13,658 nucleotides of DNA, from the NCBI GenBank assembly GCA_019689515.1, contig JADGHI010000048.1, positions 1-13,658 on the forward strand, written 5' to 3'. A program made the translations under genes and the position numbers. This document shows, one piece after another, positions 6,466 through 12,134 of this stretch. The notes below the pieces were generated by a model. The model did not search any database. It saw only the letters and a program-made list of their open reading frames with translations, and was not told the origin of the DNA. Origin of the DNA: Acetobacteraceae bacterium (GTDB lineage Bacteria; Pseudomonadota; Alphaproteobacteria; Acetobacterales; Acetobacteraceae). The stretch's first letter is position 1. Each line of letters opens with the position of its first letter.

Positions 6466-7704
6466 ATGACGCTCGACCGCCGCACGCTGCTCGGGGCCGG
6501 CGCCGCCACCGCTGCCCTTCCCTTCGCCGGGCGGTCCGCCCGCGCGCAGGCCGCCGCCGCGAACACCATCCGCATCGCAGTGCTGACCGACCTGTCGGGC
6601 ACCTACCGCGACGTGACCGGCCCCACCGAGGTCGCCTGCGTCCGCCTGGCCGCGGCGGAATTCAGCAATCGCGGCTTCAACATCGAGGTCCTTGCGGCCG
6701 ACAACCAGAACAAGCCGGATGTCGGCTCCAACATCACCCGCCAGTGGTTCGACCGCGATGGGGTGGACGCTGTGGTGGACGGCGGCGCCTCCTCCGTGGC
6801 CCTCGCGGTCAACGAGATCGTGCGCGAGAAGAACAAGGTCTTCCTCAACACCTCCTCCGCCACCTCGGACCTCACCGGCAAGGCGTGCTCGCCCAACACC
6901 GTGCACTGGACCTACGACACCTGGATGCTCGCGAAGTCGAACGGCGGCGCGACAGTGCGGGCGGGCGGCGACACCTGGTACTTCATCACCGCCGACTACG
7001 CCTTCGGTCACGCGCTGGAGCGCGACACCGCCAATTTCGTCCGCCAGGCCGGCGGGCGGGTGCTGGGCAGCGTGCGCACGCCCTTCCCGGGCACCACGGA
7101 CTTCTCCTCCTTCCTGCTCCAGGCGCAGGCGAGCGGGGCGAAGGTGATCGGACTCGCCAACGCCGGCACCGACTCCCAGAACTGCGTCAAGCAGGCGGCG
7201 GAGTTCGGCATGACGCGACGCGGGATCAGGCTCGCCTCGCTGCTGATGTTGCTGCCGGACGTGCACGCGCTCGGCCTCGCCACCACGCAGGGGCTGGTCT
7301 GCAGCGAGACCTTCTACTGGGACCTCAACGACCGCACCCGCGCCTTCACCAACCGGATCCGGCCGCACATCGGCAACGCCCCGCTGTGCATGAACCACCC
7401 GGGCGCCTACGCCGTGGTGCTGCACTACCTGAAGGCGGTCGCCGACATGGGCGTGGCGGCGGCGAAGGCGGATGGCCGGGCCGTGGTAGAGCGCATGAAG
7501 GCGATGCCGACGGATGACGACGGCTTCGGCCGGGGCCGTATCCGCGAGGACGGGCGCAAGATCCACCCGGCCTACCTGTTCGAGGTCAAGAAGCCGGAGG
7601 AGAGCCGCGGCCCCTTCGACTACTACAAGCTGCTGCAGACGACGCCGGGCGAAGAGGCGTTCCGCCCCCTGAACGAGGGCGGCTGCCCGCTGGTCCGCTC
7701 CTGA
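6466..7704 (+). CDS. Tat-exported LivK-type ABC transporter substrate-binding protein
   Basis: A 412-residue periplasmic binding protein of the type 1 fold (branched-chain amino acid/amide family). The N-terminus has a twin-arginine signal (DRRTLLG with Arg5-Arg6), a hydrophobic stretch, and a likely cleavage after ARA at residue 27. The mature protein begins NTIRIAVLTDLSGTYRDVTG, the usual ligand-lobe opening, with VVDGGASSVAL and WYFITADYAFGHALE further on. The last 40 residues (HPAYLFEVKKPEES onward) are characteristic of this solo group. These proteins deliver amino acids, short-chain acids, amides or aromatics to Liv-type permeases, but no permease or ATPase gene is visible here. The ligand cannot be told. 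GGGAGGA precedes the ATG by about 11 nt. The gene converges with the LLM oxidoreductase across a terminator-like segment. Confidence 0.9.
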   Translation: MTLDRRTLLGAGAATAALPFAGRSARAQAAAANTIRIAVLTDLSGTYRDVTGPTEVACVRLAAAEFSNRGFNIEVLAADNQNKPDVGSNITRQWFDRDGVDAVVDGGASSVALAVNEIVREKNKVFLNTSSATSDLTGKACSPNTVHWTYDTWMLAKSNGGATVRAGGDTWYFITADYAFGHALERDTANFVRQAGGRVLGSVRTPFPGTTDFSSFLLQAQASGAKVIGLANAGTDSQNCVKQAAEFGMTRRGIRLASLLMLLPDVHALGLATTQGLVCSETFYWDLNDRTRAFTNRIRPHIGNAPLCMNHPGAYAVVLHYLKAVADMGVAAAKADGRAVVERMKAMPTDDDGFGRGRIREDGRKIHPAYLFEVKKPEESRGPFDYYKLLQTTPGEEAFRPLNEGGCPLVRS

Positions 7705-7710
7705 CCCTCC

Positions 7711-7724
7711 CCCGGCCGGCCGGG
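7711..7724. repeat. perfect 14-bp GC palindrome after the binding-protein gene
   Basis: CCCGGCCGGCCGGG is fully self-complementary and starts 7 nt after the stop codon at 7704. It is one member of the intergenic GGCCGGCC palindrome set. Confidence 0.6.
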
Positions 7725-7729
7725 CGCGG

Positions 7730-7757
7730 CGACGGCGGGGCTCCTCCGCCGCCGTCG
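7730..7757. terminator. bidirectional terminator-like stem between convergent genes
   Basis: CGACGGCGG (7730-7738) pairs perfectly with CCGCCGTCG (7749-7757) around a 10-nt loop. A second stem follows, GCCCGGC (7760-7766) with GCCGGGC (7780-7786). Both lie between the convergent stops of the binding-protein gene (7704) and the LLM gene (7795). No T-run follows either stem, as is common at such GC content. Confidence 0.55.
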
Positions 7758-7794
7758 GTGCCCGGCCCGTCCGTCGGGCGCCGGGCCGGCCCGG

Positions 7795-8877
7795 TCAGAC
7801 CTTGGGGATCACCTTCTCCATCGCGAGCCGCATGCTGCGCTCGGAGGCGCGCGGGTCGATGCCGCCGAGATTGGACCACAGCACGATCTCGGTCAGGCCG
7901 AAGCGCTCCTTCATCTCCTGGAGCACGTCCACGCAGCGCTCCGGCGAGCCCACGATGGCCGCGTTGTGCTCCAGCAGCCGGTCGAAGGCGAGATAGCCCA
8001 TCTCGCGCGTCTTGCGGCCCTCCGACATCGTCAGCTCGTAGCCCGGGATCACCGCCGGCATCGGTCCCGCGGACTGCTGGTTGGCCGCCACCTTGGCGTA
8101 GAACCACTCCACATGCGGCTGGTAATGGCGGCGCGCTTCCTCGTCCGTCTCGGCGACGTAGAACGGGAACAGCATCATCCGCTCCATGGCCTTGCCGTCT
8201 CGGCCGAGCTCCGCGCAGCGCGCCTCGTATCCCCGCAGCGACTCCTGCAGCGCGTCCTTCCAGCGCTCGCGGTAGGTCCGGTAGGTGAAGGGCGCGGCGA
8301 GCTGGAGGTGCACGCCGTCGCGCGCCGCCTGGTCGAAGCTCTCGGGCGAGACCGTGGCCTGGTAGATCGGCGGATGCGGCACCTGGAACGGCTTCGGCAG
8401 CAGCTCGACCGGCTCCGGGATGGTCCAGAACTCGCCGCGGTGGGAGACCTTCTCCTGCGTCCAGGCCTTCAGCAGGATGTCGAGCCCCTCCGCGTACATC
8501 GCCCGGCTCTTCTCCATCGGGACGCCGAGGCCGAGGAACTCGTGCGGCTGGTAGGCCCGCCCGACGCCGAACTTCAGCCGTCCCCGGCTCAATATGTCCA
8601 CCAGCGCGAAGTCGGAGGCGGTGCGCAGCGGGTGGTTGAAGGGGATCACGACGACCGCGGTGCCGATCGCGATGCGCCGCGTGCGCATGGCGATCGCGGC
8701 GGCGAGCACCTGGGTCGAGGTCACCACGCCGTAGGTCGAGAACAGGTGCTCGGCGATCCAGATCGTGTCGTAGCCCAGTTCCTCGGCCAGCTCGAACTGG
8801 CGGAAGTCGGCCTCGAACGCCTCGGCACGCAGGCTCTGGTCCGGCATCTGGCTGAGGCTGAAGACGCCCCACTTCAT
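7795..8877 (-). CDS. LLM-class (luciferase-like) flavin-dependent oxidoreductase
   Basis: A 360-residue bacterial luciferase-like TIM-barrel protein. Landmarks are MKWGVFSLSQMPDQ at the N-terminus, ELGYDTIWIAEHLF (33-46, the EH pair typical of the family), TAVVVIPFNHPLRTASDFA (73-91) and RGRLKFGVGRAYQPHEF (98-114). A C-terminal part contains IVGSPERCVDVLQEM, a normal ending block. Members use FMN or F420 to oxidise small organic substrates, usually with a separate reductase that is not in view. The cofactor and substrate cannot be decided. The ATG at 8877 is supported by GGGAGGG with a 6-nt spacer; longer in-frame upstream sequence is unlikely. Placement beside a binding protein suggests a role in use of an imported compound, which is inference. 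Confidence 0.92.
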   Translation of the reverse strand: MKWGVFSLSQMPDQSLRAEAFEADFRQFELAEELGYDTIWIAEHLFSTYGVVTSTQVLAAAIAMRTRRIAIGTAVVVIPFNHPLRTASDFALVDILSRGRLKFGVGRAYQPHEFLGLGVPMEKSRAMYAEGLDILLKAWTQEKVSHRGEFWTIPEPVELLPKPFQVPHPPIYQATVSPESFDQAARDGVHLQLAAPFTYRTYRERWKDALQESLRGYEARCAELGRDGKAMERMMLFPFYVAETDEEARRHYQPHVEWFYAKVAANQQSAGPMPAVIPGYELTMSEGRKTREMGYLAFDRLLEHNAAIVGSPERCVDVLQEMKERFGLTEIVLWSNLGGIDPRASERSMRLAMEKVIPKV

Positions 8878-8904
8878 GGCGCACCCTCCCATCTGGCCCG
8901 GCCG

Positions 8905-8921
8905 GCGACAGACAGGCCGGG
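8905..8921 (+). repeat. 17-bp direct repeat, copy 1
   Basis: GCGACAGACAGGCCGGG, in the divergent spacer between the LLM and DUF2171 genes. An identical copy is at 9709-9725. It abuts a CCGGCCGG palindrome at 8898-8905. Confidence 0.7.
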
Positions 8922-9077
8922 GAGGACGCAAGGCTATGGCCCCACCGGCCCATGCGTCGAGCCCCGCCCGTCCCCGCCGGGGCTGCCGAAATGGATGGAA
9001 GAACACCCCCCGCACCTGCATCCACCGGGCGGATGCGCCGTTCAAGGCCCATCGCAGTCCCCGAGGAGGCAAGGCAG

Positions 9078-9494
9078 ATGGAAGTGCGGAAGGAGGCGAT
9101 CCGCGAGCACATGGAGGTCATCGGGGCCGATGGCGGCCATGTCGGCACCGTGGACCGGGTCGAGGGCGAACGGATCAAGCTGACGCGCGGCGATCGAGGC
9201 GCCGGCGGACGGCACCACTGGGTGCCTCTCTCCCTCGTCGCGGATGTGGAGGGCAACGCCGTCCGCCTCTCCACGACGCTCGAGCGCGTGCCCGACTTCT
9301 GGGAAACCGAGGGCAGCGCGCAACCCCCGCCCGGCAGCGACGACGCCAAGAGCCGCGGCATGGGCGAGGCGCTGGCGCGCGACCGCGGCGACGCGGCGGC
9401 GAACCGGCAGGAGGGGAGCAGCGAAAGCACGGAACCTGCGGGCGAGCGCGGGACGGGAAGCAACATGGGCCAGGGCGGTCCGAGCATGACCTGA
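9078..9494 (+). CDS. DUF2171 (PRC-barrel-like) protein with a disordered tail
   Basis: A 138-residue protein. Residues 1-75 match the DUF2171 pattern: IREHMEVIGADGGHVGTVDR, GERIKLTR, a His-rich turn GRHHWVPLSLVADVEG, and NAVRLSTTLE. DUF2171 proteins are small beta-rich proteins related to PRC-barrel domains, common in alphaproteobacteria and often near stress genes; their biochemical role is not known to me. Residues 76-138 are rich in Gly, Ser, Glu, Asp and Ala, look disordered, and are an unusual extension for the family. The ATG is fixed by AGGAGG (9064-9069) with an 8-nt spacer. A strong hairpin begins about 20 nt after the stop, so this is probably a single-gene unit. Confidence 0.85.
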   Translation: MEVRKEAIREHMEVIGADGGHVGTVDRVEGERIKLTRGDRGAGGRHHWVPLSLVADVEGNAVRLSTTLERVPDFWETEGSAQPPPGSDDAKSRGMGEALARDRGDAAANRQEGSSESTEPAGERGTGSNMGQGGPSMT

Positions 9495-9514
9495 AGCCAG
9501 CCCGGGCGACGTGG

Positions 9515-9548
9515 CCGGCCGGCCTGATACGCACCATCAGCCGGCCGG
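9515..9548 (+). terminator. hairpin terminator of the DUF2171 gene
   Basis: CCGGCCGGCCTGAT (9515-9528) pairs with ATCAGCCGGCCGG (9536-9548) through 13 base pairs with one bulged C and a 7-nt loop. It lies 20 nt after the stop at 9494. There is no clear T-run, so factor-independent termination is likely but not certain. Confidence 0.6.
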
Positions 9549-9708
9549 TCAGCCCTTGCGAGCGTCGGGCTCCCGCCCCGCCGTCGCGGCCAGCCATCGC
9601 ATCACCGGGCCTGCCTGCGTCCACGTCGTGGGCGAGGACGGGGATCGGCGCAGCGAGGCCAGTGACGCGGACCAGAGCCGGGCGCCCCATTCGCTGGGGT
9701 GCCCGCAC

Positions 9709-9725
9709 GCGACAGACAGGCCGGG
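9709..9725 (+). repeat. 17-bp direct repeat, copy 2
   Basis: GCGACAGACAGGCCGGG, identical to 8905-8921, about 300 nt upstream of the exonuclease-like gene. Both copies are in spacers upstream of plus-strand genes. Confidence 0.7.
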
Positions 9726-10023
9726 CAGAAGGGAACCCGAGGCCGCTGATCCCAAGCAGGCCGGTCGCCGGACGGTTCCGCATCAGGAGCACGGAACCGG
9801 CGAAAGTCGCCAGGCAGGCCGTCAGCGGGGCGACAAGGAACAGCGGGAGTGCGAACGCACCATCGGCTCAGGCGGGGGGACTTCGACACCGCAGCCCGAC
9901 GCCGGCAATGATCGAGGCGAACAGGAACGACGGCCGATGACGTCCACGCAGAGGGCTACGCTTGGCACCACCGAGGCCATGCAGGGGCTTCCGCCGGCCC
10001 CGGGCCGCAGCGGAGAGCCGGCG

Positions 10024-10590
10024 ATGACCGTCTTCCTGGACTTCGAGGCCTCCTCGCTGGGCCGGCGCGGCTTCCCGATCGAGATCGCCTGGGTCTTCGA
10101 GACCGGCGAGGGCGAGTCGCATCTCATCCGGCCCGCCGCGGACTGGACCGAATGGGCCGCCTCGGCGGAGGCGGTGCACGGCATCCGGCGCGCGCTGCTC
10201 GAGCACGAAGGCAAGCCGGTGGACGAGGTGGCGCGCCGGGCGGTGGAGGTGCTGACCGGGCATCGCCTCTACGCCTCCGCACCGAGTTGGGACGGCCAGT
10301 GGCTCTCGCGCCTGCTGCGGGCCGGCGGGCTGCCACGCCATGCCCTCCGCCTCCGCAGCACCGACGAGGCACAAGCGGAGGCCGCGGACGAGGCAATGGG
10401 GACCGCCGGCATCCCGCCGGAACAACGGCGGCGCCTGCGGGACGAAATCCTGGCGGAGGCACGCCTCGCGGCGCAGGCGGTGCCGCCGGCGCATCGGGCA
10501 GCCGAGGACGCCCGCCGCGAGCTCGCCCTGTGGCTCGACGTGCGCCGCCGGGCCAGGGAGGCCGCGGCGCGCCTGAGTCGTCGGAAGTGA
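10024..10590 (+). CDS. DEDDh-type 3'-5' exonuclease-like protein
   Basis: A 188-residue protein with the RNase T / DnaQ-like fold pattern. Exo I is FLDFEASSLG (Asp6, Glu8), followed by FPIEIAWVFETG. Exo II is approximated by APSWDGQWLSRLL (Asp90). Exo III is AHRAAEDARREL with His157 and Asp162 in H-x4-D spacing, making it DEDDh. All metal-binding acids and the general-base His are thus present, so activity on single-stranded nucleic acid ends is plausible; the true substrate is unknown. Between Exo II and III lies an Ala/Arg/Glu-rich helical insert (about 110-152). The ATG at 10024 has GGAGAG 6 nt upstream; upstream in-frame ATGs (9937, 9979) would add a proline/glycine-rich leader lacking domain features. 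The gene appears monocistronic. Confidence 0.82.
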   Translation: MTVFLDFEASSLGRRGFPIEIAWVFETGEGESHLIRPAADWTEWAASAEAVHGIRRALLEHEGKPVDEVARRAVEVLTGHRLYASAPSWDGQWLSRLLRAGGLPRHALRLRSTDEAQAEAADEAMGTAGIPPEQRRRLRDEILAEARLAAQAVPPAHRAAEDARRELALWLDVRRRAREAAARLSRRK

Positions 10591-10953
10591 CGAGCGGCGT
10601 GGCGGGGCGGACACGCGGCGAACGGGCCACACCGACTCGTCGCGATGGCCGGCCGGTCGCGGATCGAAGGGCCAGCCAGGGATGGCTACGCACCGGGGCA
10701 GCGTGAAACTTGTGCGAGATGATCGCCCGCGAACGATAATCTCGCGGGGCGGCTGAACGCGCGTGGTGCCGCTAACCGACGGCGGCGGCCGCGCGCCGCG
10801 CGGCCAGATCGCCCTGCAAGCGCACCACCTACCAGGGCTCGGCAGTGGCGGTTCCGGCGCGTGGAGATCGCGCCGCTGGCCCAGGCAAGCGACGGCAGCG
10901 GCGCGCCTTGCGACCCGATCCGCATCGGGCCGCGGCGCGGCGAGCGAGGCGCC
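10591..10953. other. intergenic region between convergent genes
   Basis: A 363-nt spacer between the exonuclease-like gene (plus) and the YflT-like gene (minus). No gene is supported. It contains GGCCGGCCGG (10647-10656), a long imperfect hairpin (10714-10745) and a 19-nt GC palindrome (10787-10805: 9-bp arms around a single C). Terminators for both neighbours are the likely content. Confidence 0.45.
10714..10745. terminator. imperfect hairpin, possible bidirectional terminator
   Basis: GCGAGAT (10714-10720) pairs with ATCTCGC (10739-10745), then ATCG (10722-10725) pairs with CGAT (10734-10737) after one G-A mismatch, around an 8-nt loop. It lies between convergent genes, about 120 nt past one stop and 210 nt past the other, and no T-run follows. 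Confidence 0.4.
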
Positions 10954-11325
10954 TCAGCCGTCGTTTGGGTCGTGCGCCCAGTCCTCGGTCTGGGGAGTAC
11001 CGAGATTCGCGGCGCCGTATTCCCGGTATGTGCGCAACATGCGCCCAACCCGCTTGTCGTCCAGCTCCACCTGGGTAGCGACCACGATGCCGCCCCGGCG
11101 CATCCCATCGGTGTAGGCGCGAGTCTCCTCCTCCGGGAGGCCGAGATCGCGGAGCGACGCGTCCTGGTCGCTGTCCTGCGGCGAGCGCGCCTCGGCCGCA
11201 TCGTCGGCACTATGGGCGAAGACCCGTATCCGGTCGCGCCGCAGGCCGTACTCCTGGACGAGGTGCTCGACCAGCAGATCGGCCTCACGGCGGCTGCCGA
11301 ACAGGCCAGCGACGGTGCGCACCAT
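10954..11325 (-). CDS. YflT/GSP17M-like general stress protein domain
   Basis: A 123-residue protein. The N-terminus, VRTVAGLFGSRREADLLVEH followed by GLRRDRIRVFAHS, resembles the general-stress 17M (YflT, Pfam heat-induced stress protein) fold, in which a short beta strand and helix bind around a flexible small domain. The middle (about 41-65) is acidic and low in structure; GIVVATQVELDDKRVGRMLRTY (about 83-104) forms the second strand-helix pair. Relatives are induced by salt, heat or starvation but lack a defined reaction. The ATG at 11325 is set by GGAGG with a 6-nt spacer. It stands alone, convergent with the exonuclease-like gene. The gene is real with high certainty; the family call is moderate and from motif memory. 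Confidence 0.78.
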   Translation of the reverse strand: MVRTVAGLFGSRREADLLVEHLVQEYGLRRDRIRVFAHSADDAAEARSPQDSDQDASLRDLGLPEEETRAYTDGMRRGGIVVATQVELDDKRVGRMLRTYREYGAANLGTPQTEDWAHDPNDG

Positions 11326-11811
11326 GGGAATCCTCCATCCAGGATCGCGAGGGCAAGCGGTAGGAGAGGCGCGGCCTCGGGACCGAAGTGGCAAGCCGTC
11401 TGCTGCGCATGGCTGCCGCGGGTCCGGCCCCCGCCGACATCGGTCCGTCCGTCCGCCCGCTTGCACGGCGCGAGAACGCGATGCCGCCGTGCAGGGTTCT
11501 CCCCTCTCGGAGGCAGAGCGGAAAGGATGGATACCGGGCATCGTTGCTTCGATGGCCGGCTCCGTTCCGCATTCCTCCGGATACTGTCCCGCATGGTCCC
11601 GACCCCAAGCGGCGAAGCCAGGGTTCGCGGATGCGAACCCTGCACCGGTGTTCGAGGCTGCACTTCAGGGTCATCAACAATGCGGGACGATTTGGATCCG
11701 GCCCGACCGCACGGCATTGGCGCGGCGGGGAGCGACGCCGGAGGTAGCGGTTCGGTGGGCAATTTCCCGGGAGGCGCGAACACCGCGACGAGGGGGGAGG
11801 GTGAAGCCCTC
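11326..11811. other. intergenic region between stress gene and transposase fragment
   Basis: A 486-nt stretch with no supported gene. Its one clear structure is the perfect 10-bp inverted repeat at 11619-11642. The left end of the former insertion sequence should lie in the last 100 nt or so, but I cannot recognise a terminal inverted repeat or target duplication. Confidence 0.4.
11619..11642. repeat. perfect 10-bp inverted repeat with 4-nt loop
   Basis: CAGGGTTCGC and GCGAACCCTG flank GGAT. The stem is perfect and would be very stable as RNA or DNA. It lies 294 nt upstream of the YflT-like gene start and 170 nt upstream of the transposase fragment. It could be an operator, a terminator or an end structure of a mobile element; no T-run follows on either strand. 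Confidence 0.7.
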
Positions 11812-12118
11812 GTGACCAACGACCTCTGGGCGGCGGTGCGGCCGCTGCTTCCGCCGGAGCAGCCGAAACCCAAGGATGGTCGGCCGCGCGCGCCCGACCG
11901 CGCAGTGCCGGCGCACATCCTCTTCGTCCTGCGCACCGACACATCCCCTGGGAATACGTGCCCGCCGAGATGGGTGTCTGCGACATGACCTGCCGGCGGC
12001 GTCTGCACGACGGCGGCCGCCTGAACTGGCATCGGTGAAGGCAACGCCCTCACCCATCGACAGCGCGTCGGTGCCCGCGAAAAGGGAGCGCGACGACCGG
12101 CCCCGCGCGGCAACAAGC
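11812..12118 (+). pseudogene. degraded IS5-family transposase fragment
   Basis: Three blocks of an IS5-family (DUF4096-type N-terminal) transposase lie in three different frames. Block 1 (11812-11940, GTG start) reads TNDLWAAVRPLLPPE, then PKDGRPRAPDRA and ILFVLRTD. Block 2 (11943-12011), shifted by two extra bases, continues IPWEYVPAEMGVCDMTCRRR. Block 3 (about 12056-12118) continues IDSASVPAKR in the third frame, after loss of the stretch that normally joins these motifs. The DDE catalytic core is missing altogether. This is a dead remnant, not a functional element. The neighbouring binding-protein gene ends at 12135, convergent and only about 17 nt away, so the element's right part was lost up to that point. 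Confidence 0.85.
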
Positions 12119-12134
12119 ACGACGGAAGGATGGA

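Larger units (their letters stand above)
9495..10023. other. intergenic region upstream of the exonuclease-like gene
   Basis: A 529-nt stretch without a convincing gene. It begins with a strong hairpin (9515-9548) and holds one copy of the 17-bp repeat (9709-9725). The minus-strand frame at about 9868-9690 reads a hydrophobic run (FALPLFLVAPLTACLATFAG) but has no start, ribosome binding site or family likeness. The plus-strand frame opposite is low-complexity and hydrophilic. Confidence 0.4.

Noticed and set aside
8878..9077. EcfG-type (GGAAC...CGTT) promoters before the stress genes
   Set aside because: Scanning the spacers upstream of DUF2171, YflT-like, dodecin and EncFtn genes gave no pair with correct spacing.
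7586..9487. 633-codon minus-strand frame across the LLM and DUF2171 genes
   Set aside because: It covers two well-supported genes in other frames and has no recognisable domain.
11619..11642. tRNA T-arm in the GGGTTCGC...GCGAACCC structure
   Set aside because: The stem is 10 bp with a 4-nt loop and no D-arm, anticodon arm or acceptor stem can be drawn around it.
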